Shown: one piece after another, positions 10,566 through 21,991 of the stretch | Layout: each line of letters begins with the position of its first letter | Position numbering within the stretch: the first letter of the stretch is position 1 | Origin: Phoenix dactylifera | Lineage: Eukaryota; Streptophyta; Magnoliopsida; Arecales; Arecaceae | NCBI RefSeq assembly: GCF_009389715.1 | Contig: NC_052404.1 | Location: 3,092,738 to 3,156,737, forward strand | Direction of reading: 5' to 3' | DNA: 64,000 bases | Made by a program: the position numbers and the translations under genes | The notes under the pieces: generated by a model | The model's database searches: none | Seen by the model: only the letters and a program-made list of their open reading frames with translations | What the model was told of the DNA's origin: nothing

Positions 10566-12984
10566 GATCAATATCCTTTTGAGGGGTCAAGTTGAACCAC
10601 ATGGGTAAATGCAGGGCTGGCATCCATTTTACATCTGCCCAGTTATTTTCGGTGGCAGTATTTCCATCTATGAGAGGGTTATGTGCCAGCCTATCATCTC
10701 ATGGCCTCTCACTGGTAGTTAATTTGAAAGGAAGGCCAATCTGCAACAATTTCCTTGGCATTGTAAAGTCATTTCTTCTGAATTTTCCATGTACAGAGAA
10801 TAGAACACATCATTATTTAGCACTATTGATGGTGTTTTGTCAGTCAAATGCATCATAGCCTGCAAATGATGTGACTCGAGCATTTTTCAATAAGAAGATA
10901 TCAAAGAACCTTGCTTTTATCACTTGTTGATGCAACCTATAAACTTGGCTTGCATATCATACTTTCATAACTGCGCCTTTCTTCATCCATCAACAGCATT
11001 AACGATTTTTATATGTTGCAATCATCTATGCTTATTTTGCTGAATTTCATGCAATCTAACTCTTCTTAGGAAGCTATGTTATGCTAAAGTCAAATGTATA
11101 ATCGTATGTCAAGCTACATCAACAAAGTGTGATTTTGTCTTTATGGAGCAGTATGTTGCCTTATTAGATGTTATGAAGCACCCATTTCATTAGAGATCAC
11201 GGTTGTTTGATCTTGAAGCCTTTGTTTTCCATTGTAGGAGTTTACCTGAACTGCAGTGATCATAACCATTATCTATATGACCGCAAAACTAGAGCTACTC
11301 TGCCTTACATCTACTTGTTATGCATGGCAAGTTAGCATTAATTGTGTAAGCTCATGGCTGAAGGATGGATGAAGCTGCATCTGGGCAACCCTAGAAAGGT
11401 TTTCAAAAGAATTAGAAAAACAAAGAAACATCGTGATAAAAACTGATCTGGGCATCTATCTTTATTACTCCTGTAACACCACCATCGCCCTTTCCTTCTC
11501 TTCATCTTCTCTCTTTATCTCTTCGGTTCTCACTTTTTTTTTCTCTCTTCCAAAGATGTGCAAGCTTTATTTCGGCATAAGTGCAGAGCAGGAACAGTAG
11601 ACTTGCGGTGGATGTCTTTCCTCCAATTGAACTGTAAGATGTCATTCTTTCCTTATCCCTTAGTCTTTATCATTTTCCTTGTCTTCCATTACAATGCATG
11701 CTATCTCAGGCTGTGTAAATCTGTAATATAGCAATAGCACTGACAATTGTATGATCTTTATGTATTTGTCATCGACAACACATGTAATGACTCCTTTTAG
11801 AGGCATAAATTTCTGGGTTCTTCTGTAGTTGTGAGACAGTTTTACTCCTTTTAAAGTAGTAAAAAATTCTTATGAAATTACATAATAATTTGAAGGATGC
11901 TAATATTTTGGATTTCGGTGGCATAATCTACTTGCAGCATAAGACTAGAACATGAACTATTACTTGAAATTCCAGAACGAAACTTACTCACTTTGTGACC
12001 CAAGCCAAGTTTTTGTTAGAAGCGTAAAGATACTCCTAGATTTCAAGAATTGATTCTTTTCAAAAAACATTTCAAAAATCTAACTTCTTTAATTAAATTC
12101 TGTGATAATCTCATGATAAGCCAAAAAAGAGAAACAGCTCATGTAATAGTAAGAATTTCGAACATATACTTTATGTGGCAAATAACATACCAATTTCCTT
12201 CTACATCTGCATATGTTTATTGGTAACTAATCGCGGAAAAATTTGACATCGAGGAAAAATTCGATATTCATTTACCACTCTCAGTTAATCAATGGATGGG
12301 TTGGATTAACCAAGTCTGTTTAAATCATAACATTTAATCAACTCAGCTTAAAATTTCATCAAAATTACTTTCATCAAAGTTTTGTCAAAATTTCTTTGTA
12401 GTGTTCCTGCCTTTGAAATGTAGATCTTATAAATTCCCACTGTCAGTGACCACCATTGTCTCATAAAACTTCTTTATTGGAAAACTGTCTGGAATTATTT
12501 GTTTGCATGGGAAGGGGGGGGGGGGGGGGGGGGGAAGGCTGCATGGTAGTTGTGAAAATCTACATATTAAATTTACAAAATACTGGAAAAAACAAACCAG
12601 CAAGAGAATTTTTTTTTGTCAGAACACTACAAAGAGAGAGGGAAAGAAAGCGGAGTCACACTTTCCAGATAAACTTCGCATCAAATTGCCCAATAGAATT
12701 CCAAAAATTGACACAGAAAAAGAAGCCCAAACTAATTTAGCCCCTAGAGACATTTAAAAGCAGTTACTTTCCCAAAAGAAAAGGAAGAAAAAAATAAAAA
12801 AACCCTTGCCCCTCCATTCATGTGGAAGAAAAGAATGGCACCAGGAAAATATTCCCCAGTTATTTATTAGCAAGCTTATTAAGCAATAACCACCAGAAAG
12901 GAGATTACAAGCACAAATAGCTGCACTAAAGTTCATAGGAAATAAGAACAAAACAAAGAAAACGAACAAAAGTTAAAACAAGAG
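10566..12984. other. SDP1 3' flank and intergenic DNA; G-run at 12514-12534
   Basis: The first few hundred bases after the stop are probably SDP1 3' untranslated sequence, with AATAAG near 10889. A CT-rich patch occurs at about 11480-11560 and an uninterrupted run of 21 G lies at 12514-12534. No gene or recognisable transposon was seen; the frames across the G-run are artefacts of low complexity. Confidence 0.5.
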
Positions 12985-13691
12985 TTATTTTCTTAAATCA
13001 TCTGATTTTTTGATCTCTCCATCGTCAGGCTGAAAGCCTGAAAGGGAAAAACTTGACCCTAAGAAGATTGCTAGCTAATCTCAAAATTCACCTATGATCT
13101 TAGAAAAATATGCTAATTTTGTGCTTTGCGCCGGTAGTTTGGAGCCATGGCTTTAGCAGCTAGCTAGGGCTGAAAATGGATCAAATGTGAATTTGGACGT
13201 TGATGACATTCATATTCACATAATCACATTTCCACTACTAGTTGCAATATAGGAATATGGATATCCATATCATTTGAGAATGGGAATTGTGAAAATTCAT
13301 ATCTAACCATCAGTCAGAAAATAGGAATACCGTGATAGAACATCATTTCAATTTTTTCTATATTTAATTCTATAGAATACTCTCCCTCGACTTCCATTCA
13401 TGTCATGCAACACTGTCATCCGACCACGTCCTTCTTCACTCTTCGCTTTACCGAACTGCTTTTTTTTGTTTGTCATTTAAGTGCATTCTTGTTAACAACT
13501 CGATGTTTAAATTGATCTCCGATGTTGGTTATGGTTGAGGCTACACTACTGGTGCAAAGCACAAAATTAGCATATTTTTCTAAGGTCATAGGTCAATTTT
13601 GAGATTGGCTAGCAATCTTCTTAGATTGACATTTTTCTTTTGCAGCCGGATGATGGAGAGATCAAAAAATCAGATGTTTTAAGAAAACAAG
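12985..13691. repeat. Large inverted repeat: about 160-base arms, about 390-base spacer
   Basis: The left arm (12985-13146) and right arm (13537-13691) are reverse complements at roughly 90% by eye. Shared landmarks are AAATATGCTAATTTTGTGCT in the left arm, complementary to AGCACAAAATTAGCATATTT in the right, and TGATCTCTCCATC against GATGGAGAGATCA. The spacer includes sequence starting near 13168 (AGGGCTGAAAATGG) that resembles a hAT-type terminus. It could be a foldback element or two inverted copies of one repeat. No gene similarity was recognised in the arms. Confidence 0.8.
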
Positions 13692-16600
13692 ATCAATTAT
13701 CCTTATTTTGCACGGATCTAAGTTTTTAAAGATGAAAAAGCCTCTCTCTTTGTGGAAAGATTGAGAGGCCTATCATAGGATAGAAGCTGCTATCTTTGCA
13801 AGAATCCTTAGAATAGTATTTGTCTTCTAAAACTGCAGCGGCGGCGGCCAACTTGACCAAGTCATCAATGTTTAACATAAGAAAATGGGTTTCCAATATG
13901 ATTTTCAATAGCTTGGAAATATCAGGATCAGGGATCAACTATTTTCCAAATATCCTTCCTTTCACTTCTCCAATGAGAAACTCGACAATGAAATCTGTGA
14001 TGAAATAATCAGTGGATAATAGCTTTTGACTTCCAAAAGAACCTTAATATGATAGATGCTGAAATATAGGGATTAAGAAGAGAATACCTTCTATGGTAAA
14101 CAAAGATAATTTTATTTAGTATCATGATTGGATAGAACAAATAAAGGAACTGATAAGATGCCTCGGCTATGCTGAGCCCATCTTGTTGTTACCATTGTTA
14201 CAAGAGATTACTTCCTGCACTAACCGAACACGATAATTTTTCTTGGTGAAACTAGTTAAAACTATATATTGTGAATGTAATTAATAGTGGGAGAATCACC
14301 TATCGAAGTTTCTCATGTTGGACAGCTGAGAAACATCTCTTTAAAGTTTGAGGACAGAACATAACTCACAACAGAAATATGGGTGCAAATGGTAAACTAT
14401 AAATATGCATAGTGTGACATATGTGGTTATACTATTTTTCTTGTTTACTTTATCTCTACAACTAACACTTAATTGAAAGTATAGTATGTAGCTTAGTCTT
14501 CACCATTAGGGATGACCAACACATTCAGAAAATTAATTATAGAAGGTATGCCTTAAAGTTCTCATTTGGTAGGAGAATAAAGAAATGAAAGTAAGTATCA
14601 TAAACCATGTCAAATGGCTTATTTACTCTAGAAGAATTTAATAAAATGATGGAGGTGGATAATTTAAATAGAAGAAAGAACTTTGCACATGATTCCATTA
14701 TGAGGTGCACATGATCTTCTAGAGGCAAGAGCCATCTTACAAATTTAACTATGATACTTGTTATGACCCCCAAAAAAAAGAAGATATTACTCCAAAGCAG
14801 CATTTGGTTTAGGAAACAAATAATGGATAAGGCTTGGAATAAGTCTTGTATCTATTAAAGTAATTTTCTAAAAATAGAAATAAGTTAAAAATAGTTATGC
14901 TAGTCGAACTTACTTACATTTCGTATAACTATTTTCAAGTAGAAGCTGTCATATACTATTCTTGGCTTAAAGTTATTTTTTTGTTCTTATCTCCTTTTTC
15001 GATGCACAAAATTATTTGTAGCCGAAAGTTAATTCCCAAATCATAGCCAAACATAAATAGAACTAACTTGCAGCATCTCTGTTCTAAGAGACGTAGCTGT
15101 CTCTACGCTTCTCTCTTGCCAAACTTCAAAGGGTTCACATGAACCATGGTAATGTTGGTTGCTTGGCAACTTAGGAAAAGTGTTTTGACCCTCTTGAGTT
15201 CACAATTTCACATCAAGTTCATGCACATATATACTTAGAAGAGCACTAGTAGGTGACCAGGTAAGCTGTATATTTGAATCCTCATTTTACTTATCACATG
15301 CATGTGGGGAAGGCTAAGGCTATATATCTTATCTTGCAAACATGTGCCTTGCATCTAGGAACCATTTGGAGTATCTTTTATTTAATCCATTGCTTTCTTG
15401 CTTGGTCTTTGTGTTCAAGTGTTGACTGTTGCCTTTGAAGGAATCTTTATTTTGACACAGAGATCCCCTATGGTTTATAGTTTACATTGCAGGGTGCTAT
15501 AAAGCTCTCAATGGCTGCCATCGAGAGATAAATAGTTGTCAAACAAATCAGCTTTATATATCATACATGGCGCATCTTTGTTACCAGCAATTCATCTTCC
15601 GATGATGGCTATTAAGTGCTGTATGGTTATTTGCAATACAAACTACGCATCGTAAGCATTTTGGGTTTATATTAGAAGAACAAATTTGAAGAACTTTTTG
15701 TCGTCATTTTGGCCCCAACTTATGTGTGATATCTTGTTTTTATAAATTTAGTATTTTAAAATTATTATATTTGTATTTTTAATACAAAAGGATACATAAT
15801 GTATTTTAACCCCAATAGTTCAGCAAATTTTTGAGTATCTGCTACAGTACTTGTTTGAGTATATGCTAGAATATAATCTCATTACATTTTAATAGATTAT
15901 TTTTTCCAAATTCCAGTACAGTGATCTCACCGCTAGAATTTAAACTCCAAGGGCAACTCTTTAGAAAAGAGGTGCTAACCATGGATACTAGGTCTTGTTG
16001 GCAATAGATCAAGATTTTTAGACACATTTTTTTTTTATTTAAAGAATGTTAAAAATTTTAAGAGAGAAATATTTGAGCCACTTCATATTAAAAACTCAGC
16101 ATAACTCGTCCAGCAATCAAATATGATTAAAGGATGCAACTTGTTGCTTAGGCTCATTGGCACGAATCCTCTACGAAACACACTTACTTCTTCAAATGAT
16201 GAATGAACTTATTTATTGACATCGATATTTGGGGTTTATTTGAGCTTAATCTATGTAGGGGTAGATTATCAAGTCAAGCTTATTGATACATGTTAAAGGA
16301 TACAATACTCATTTGACCACCTCCATATTCTTTTCTAACTCTCCACCATCATGTAAAGTGTTCATCACTTATCTCACAGCATTTTTTTTTTTTTTTCGCA
16401 TTATACCAAATACTAGGAAATTATTGATTTAATGTTTGATTGCTTTGGCTAGTGGCCCATCAAACATTTCAAGTTCTAAAAATGAATTAAAATATATTAT
16501 AATGAAAATTTCAGGCATGTCATGTAACTAAAATCAAAAGAAATGATAGGATTCTCATATGCTAATCAAGTTGAATATTAACATAAAAAGAAATTAAAAA

Positions 16601-16730
16601 AAATGTCACCAATTACTTGTTTTGATGGTATTATCTCTTACCTAAGGAGAAGAGATTGGAGGGTTAAATTTGGTTGATTGAGATGGATAGGGAAGATTAA
16701 CCTCTCTTTGCCTTAAAAAAAAAAGTTAAT
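13692..16730. other. AT-rich intergenic DNA with no gene recognised
   Basis: Only short frames without recognisable domains are present. A minus-strand frame at 13726-13938 contains LKIILETHFLMLNIDDLV and an alanine run. It could be a gene remnant but matches no family I know. There are scattered A and T runs and nothing else I can support. Confidence 0.45.
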
Positions 16731-16731
16731 G

Positions 16732-16767
<36 letters not shown>

Positions 16768-16858
16768 TATACACATATATATATATACATACACACATAT
16801 ACACATATACATATATATACATATATATACATATATATACATATATATACATATATAT

Positions 16859-16933
<75 letters not shown>
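16731..16933. repeat. ATAC/AT microsatellite
   Basis: About 200 bases of ATAC, ATATAC and pure AT repeats, ending in a run of AT. It gives spurious Tyr/Ile-rich frames on both strands. Such tracts mutate quickly by slippage. Confidence 0.97.
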
Positions 16934-16935
<2 letters not shown>

Positions 16936-17187
16936 TATTAAAGTCATGTCACGTACAAAGAACATTCTAGAACAAAAGATATTTGTATTAATACCCATAA
17001 AAGATGACATGATGGATTGATGGTTGATAAGGTAATTACAAATTTAGTACTTGTTTCTTTTCCTCTTGAAGAACCAAAAACCAAAAAGATCATCCATCAG
17101 CACCGTCCATTCTTTGCTTGACTTCATCTGGTCATGACACGATTCCTTTATGTTTGATTTCATCCGGTCGTGACACGATCTATTCAT

Positions 17188-17871
17188 TCATCTCTTGCCG
17201 TCCATCATGCGGACGAAGTCTTCGAAGCAGACGAATCCATCGCCGTCGGTATCGACCCCACCGATCATACGTCGGCAATCCTCCAGCGTACAACCGTCGT
17301 CCCCCAGCATCACGAAAACTCGCTGCAGCTCCTCCGCCGAGATCTTCCCGTCGCCGTCGTCGTCAAAGACGGCGAAGACCTCCCGGAGCTCGGCCCCCGC
17401 CGGCGGCCCGAAGGCTGACCCGATCGCCCCGAACTCCTCCAAGCTGATGCACCCGTCGCCGTCGCGGTCCACCTCCGCCACCATCGACGCAACCTCCTCC
17501 TCCGTGGGCGGATCCGCGCCGCCGAGCCTGCGGAGGACGGCCTCGAGCTCCTGCCGCGTGATCTTGCCGTCGCCGTCGCAGTCGAAAACGGCGAAGAGCT
17601 CGGAGACAGAGGAGGAGGAGGAGGCGGGTAAGAAGAGCCAGAGGTCGTTGGATCCGGCGGCGGAGGGTGGTTTCTCAGCCGGGCGGAGACCGGGGGAGGC
17701 AGGGAGGACGGAGCGAGGGGTGGAGTGGAGGCCGGAGGAGATGAAGCCGTCGGGGGAGGAGGAAGTGGCGGTGGAGGCGAAGGAGGCATCGCTGCCAGAG
17801 ATCGAACGGCTCTCCTTCTTCTTCGAAGACTTCTTGGAGGAGCCGAAGAAGGCTCCCATGGAGATCTTCAT
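17188..17871 (-). CDS. Calmodulin-like calcium-binding protein with four EF-hands, intronless
   Basis: One uninterrupted minus-strand frame gives 227 residues. The first 90 or so are Ser/Lys-rich and low-complexity, as in longer plant CML proteins. Four canonical EF-hand loops follow: DCDGDGKITRQE (97-108), DRDGDGCISLEE (135-146), DDDGDGKISAEE (170-181) and DTDGDGFVCFED (207-218). The first three end in the usual Glu at loop position 12; the fourth ends in Asp, which still permits calcium binding but with altered affinity. Family knowledge: CMLs are calcium sensors that change shape and bind target proteins, and have no enzymatic activity. The start MKISMGAFFG is the first in-frame ATG; Met5 is an alternative. 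The coding sequence is very GC-rich compared with its surroundings, typical of monocot intronless genes. The closest plant group is probably CML35/36/41, but the number cannot be fixed here. Confidence 0.93.
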   Translation of the reverse strand: MKISMGAFFGSSKKSSKKKESRSISGSDASFASTATSSSPDGFISSGLHSTPRSVLPASPGLRPAEKPPSAAGSNDLWLFLPASSSSSVSELFAVFDCDGDGKITRQELEAVLRRLGGADPPTEEEVASMVAEVDRDGDGCISLEEFGAIGSAFGPPAGAELREVFAVFDDDGDGKISAEELQRVFVMLGDDGCTLEDCRRMIGGVDTDGDGFVCFEDFVRMMDGKR

Positions 17872-18253
17872 GGCTTCTTCGATTTGGGGAGGGAGGTAGA
17901 GAGAGATAGAGAGAGTAGTTCAGGGGAAACTTCGTGGTTGGGACGGGGGGATTAAAAAGGGAGAGCGATGGGCTGGTGGTGGGGAAGGGAAGTGAGCTTC
18001 GAGGAAGCTTCGTGGGAAGATTTTCGGCGCAATTTTTTTCCACCCACCAATCCTTGTCATTGATTTTTATTTGCTTTGCTTTTCGGAGATGCTGGATCAC
18101 GAGTCAGAATAGTATTTGATATCGGGGGTTGCATCTTTCGCGCCAAAGAAGGGAATCCGCCGTTGATCACCCACTGCGGAGATCTGAAAGCGTTCTCAAC
18201 TCCGCCAATCATCCGCCTGCGCAGATCTCAAAATGATTATATGGTAATTTCAG
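17872..18253 (-). promoter_or_regulatory. Upstream region and leader of the EF-hand gene
   Basis: On the minus strand this is the 5' flank of the calmodulin-like gene. It has a CT-rich leader (AGAGAGATAGAGAGAG on the plus strand near 17898-17915) and mixed composition further up. No TATA box or known stress element was assigned. Confidence 0.35.
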
Positions 18254-19612
18254 GCCGTATCTTTGGGCCTAAGCTTTAATTTTTTGTCTAGGTCCAGCCT
18301 AATCTTGAAATACCAGGCTCGATATTGATATATTCATCAACGTATAGTATAAAATTTTATTATTATAATATATAATTAGCTAATATAATTAATATATAAA
18401 AATATATTTTTTAAATATATATAATTATTTTAGGCCAGGTTGAGTTGAGCGGTGCATAGAAAGATCCCTATTGTATAGACTGTATAGTCATTCAGCGCCC
18501 CATCTTTTCAGAAAATAATAATCTTAGGTTAGAATATTTGTTCCATTTTTGAAATGGGAGTTTTTTTTTTTTTGATTTCTGATTCTCTTGATCCAAACTG
18601 GAATGTCAACATACTAATACGATGTATTCACGAGCTGAATTTCGAAGTTTCAAGAACACTGCCAGAACTCTTAATATGAAGATAAAAAAAAGAAATGGTG
18701 TATCGAGCTCTATTCCATTGTGAATGAGACGTTTTTGACCAGAAAGAACTCTATTAATAGCACACGTGTAACAAACTTGATCGACCCTAAGGAAGAAAAC
18801 AAGTAAGAATAAGAAATCACCTTTTTGCATGGGACAAAGCGATCTGTTATCAAGCAATTTTATTGAGAATAACGAGGGTATCTCTAAATACTCAGCCTGG
18901 CACGATTTTGAGCACGACCCTGCTTTTTTTTATTTATTTTTGGGCCTACGCCCAACCAATGGGACAATTTTGGTGTTCAAGCACGCTAAATTTTAGGCTG
19001 GGTGGGCGGGCCGGATAGCTCGTCAGGCCCATGATTAGCTCATGGAACCTAAAATCTTACGCAGCAACCTGGAGGTCAGATCCCGCTTCGAGACGGTGGT
19101 GGAATCTTCCAGAAGCGATCGGATCGGAGGTAGGGTTTCGTAAAGGTTCTAGAACCCCTCCCTCACTCTCTCAGCCTTCTTCGAAGCCAATTCGAGCGGT
19201 GAAATAGCTACCGGAATTAGAGTTTGATTTAACCTTTTGTGTTCTTCGTGGAATTTCTTGTGCCAGTGGTCCCAGGTCTATCGTCTTCCTTCTGGAGTGG
19301 CGACGGAAAACAAGCCCGCGGCAGCTGAGGACGCGAAGATCGACCTCTTTGAGGATGATGACGAGTTCGAGGAGTTCGAGATCGACCAAGGTAACGTTCG
19401 GAGATCTTTGTTTCGTTTGCCGGAATAGATGAATCACTGAGATTTGGTGTTGAGTTTTAGTGAGAATAAACGATGATTAAAGTGAGGAACAAGTAATTAC
19501 GAGTAGGATTAGTTTGATGAGGTGGTTCGATCGTGTCTTTATTAGTTTACTCTGTCTCCTTATGCAAATGGTGTCTAATTTTATGATTATAATCAATTTT
19601 ATCATTGCAGTT
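18254..19612 (+). repeat. Diverged duplicate of the DSS1 5' region
   Basis: This segment corresponds to about 28600-29412, the promoter, first exon and first roughly 225 intron bases of DSS1. Matching parts are an AT-rich block at 18300-18430 (like 28690-28790), a GGCTGGGTGGGCGGGCCGG block near 18995, the leader start GGGTTTCGTAAA, the exon at 19297-19390 and the intron start through ATTGCAGTTC near 19612. It carries about 450 extra bases at 18461-18915 and about 85 extra leader bases compared with the DSS1 copy. The GGGCCGGG-type parts are themselves repeat-like, so some of the upstream similarity may come from separate insertions of one element. Confidence 0.7.
19297..19390 (+). pseudogene. 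Duplicated DSS1 first exon, start codon ATG changed to GTG
   Basis: The 94 bases match DSS1 exon 1 (29094-29187) at 92 positions. One difference turns the start codon into GTG; the other is silent (CTC for CTT, Leu). The 5' splice site GTAACG and following intron sequence are kept, but no second DSS1 exon follows before the next gene. The frame is open upstream without an ATG. It therefore looks like a partial, non-functional duplicate. The high identity points to recent duplication, gene conversion or retained constraint. Confidence 0.85.
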
Positions 19613-21099
19613 CTAGTTATCTATATATTCATATGAATATGATCATACATAACATTACATACATAAATACATACTTAAATATGCTCGTATGTGTGTATCT
19701 ATCTATCTAGATAGATGTCACTTTGGTTTCTATGTATAGCTTAATAAGAGTAATGTCAATTACCTTTTATGCATCTTCAAGCTCTTTCGTGTGATCACTT
19801 TGGTTTCTTGGAAGTGTCTGAGCTTGTAGGAGAACTTGTCGATCTGCTTAATGGGATTTAGGAGGATATGATTTTAACCTTAAGATGGGATACTGTCCTG
19901 CTTAAACTCGTAGTATCCAGATTTTTTTTTAAGAATTCAATAAGCTATTATATGTGCTTCTAACTAATCATTTGACTGTAAAATGCTAAGCAGATTTGAA
20001 GTGAAAAAAGGAAGAGGAATGATATACATGTCAAACAGGAAAAAGAAAAACACTTTCAAAGGCTTGTTTTACATGCATAGGATGGTAATGGCAAAAGATG
20101 TTCAAGTAAAACAGAGCAATCAAAGATAATGGATATGAAATCATCTGGATGAGGTGGTTAGAATTTCTGAACAGATGTGCATGTGCTCCAGGGGATTAAA
20201 AAAAAAAAAAAAAAACCTTCGTGGGAGAGATTGGATTTGTTTCGATTTATCTTAGAAAGGGTAAGAAGATTTGAACTGACATACAGGGTTATAGTTGACA
20301 AGGATCTGAACAATAATATAAATAGATGAAAGTTAAGTTTTTTGGCGTTCTCATGTTGTAATCAGAAAGTCTGTAAAAATATTAAATTATCCAATTGTAA
20401 ACACATGATATAGTTATTGTAATTCATGGTTTTGCTTATTTGCTAATGGATATGTACTAAATTTCCCTTAAAGTTCATTAGAAATGAACTGAGGTTGTAT
20501 TGTCTGAGTTGACTTAAAGCATGAATGATGGATTTATGGGATCTCATCAGGTGCAAATCACCTCTTGAATGGCCCCTCAGCAAATGATAAATTTTCTGCT
20601 GATTATAATTTTTTTTAAACAACATTCTCCCTCAATTATTGCCTTTAAGCCACTAAATAGATTGCATCAAAACTTTTCTTTTTCTTAGTTTGCACAGTAA
20701 AAGATTGGAACAACAATTCATTGCATCTCTTTTCTTGGATTTGTTGCATGTTCTTGTTATTTCAATTTCATCCATCCTAAGAATGTGAGTGGTGTAAGGG
20801 GTTTTAAATGTTGTGGTTCAATCATTATCTTATCTATCTCTAGCTATATTGACCTGTGATTAACATACAAGCTTCTGAGGTGTGTCCACCTTGTCTCTCT
20901 TGATGGATATATTGATATATTACATAATTTATTTTCTCATATATATATTTATAGATAAAAATAATTTTCGTAATTATCAACTATTTTGTGGATTTATCTG
21001 AAGTAGCACAGCCGCTAGATCTTAGTTGAATGATTCAAATATTATATTTACTAATATATATTGCAAATGGTAGATTCATATCCAACAATGGGAAGAAAC
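19613..21099. other. Intergenic DNA with no gene recognised
   Basis: AT-rich sequence with a TATC/GATA-like microsatellite near 19697-19717 and an A-run near 20198-20214. No coding region was supported. Confidence 0.5.
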
Positions 21100-21281
21100 T
21101 AAGAGTTGCCCTAATTCAGAAAAGAACTGAAATATCCACTTGAGAGTCGACGCTCAAACCCAGTCTGACCCAGATACCATCTCTGCTTGGATCTCTTTCT
21201 TCTTCAACGATCCGAGAATTCCATCCACCTTGCAGCTCAGTTTCTCTCTACCCGTTCGTCGACCGGCCGATGCTGTGCCAG
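21100..21281 (+). promoter_or_regulatory. Probable non-coding first exon (5' leader) of the YAE1-type gene
   Basis: A pyrimidine-rich, higher-GC block ends in a strong 5' splice site, CCAG|GTAAGT, at 21281/21282. Splicing to the acceptor GTGCAG at 21983 would place the coding ATG eight bases into exon 2. An upstream ATG at 21270 opens only a short out-of-frame peptide across this junction. A (CT)n microsatellite at 21287-21329 begins five bases after the splice donor. The transcription start itself is not visible. Confidence 0.55.
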
Positions 21282-21330
<49 letters not shown>

Positions 21331-21991
21331 ACTAATTTTATTTTACTAACGTAAAGATCATTTTTTTATAAACATCAATTTGATAGGCATTACTTTCCAT
21401 TCTAGCTCTTAATTGCTAGTAGATCTTCGTAAGCCCAAAGAGTCCACCAAGTTTATTTTAGCCTGATAATCTTTATTTTCCAAGTGCAAGTCAAGGTTCA
21501 GGTATTTTATGTTATTCTATTATATTTTTGAAGAGCTTGGCAAATTTTGAGAATTTGCTGTTCTAAGTCGATAGAAATAGTCTTTAAAAAATTCGAACAA
21601 GGTGTTGTCAAAGTAGTGCATATGGCAAATAATTAGTTTAGGTAGACTTTGTTCAAAGCTATGGGCCATATTTTCATCCTTTTAAGATTAGCATTGGTTG
21701 CACAATCTGTGCAGACATTTGTTTTTTTTTTCGCTAAGTATATTGATCGAAAGCTTGGTTATGTAGTGCACATTTTTTTTTCTTTTCATTAATTTTTTAT
21801 GGGTTGTCTCCTATTATTTCTTAGTTTCGAGTTATATAAACGACATATGCATGCAAAGATCTGCAAAGTGCAATATGTTATATGTAAAGATCTGCTGGTT
21901 TTCTTGGAAGACATACATTTTATTACAATCATTATGGTATTATGTAATATTGCCTCATATTTGAATTTGGTTTCATAGTGCAGGGATTGGA

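Noticed and set aside
12456-12757. Frames with Gly runs
   Set aside because: They are created by the 21-base G-run and show no similarity to known proteins.
16713-17010. Long Tyr/Ile/His-rich open frames on both strands
   Set aside because: They are translations of the ATAC/AT microsatellite and have no protein features.
17118-18100. Several long frames overlapping the EF-hand gene on both strands
   Set aside because: They are GC-driven shadows. Only the minus-strand frame at 17188-17871 has four EF-hand loops.
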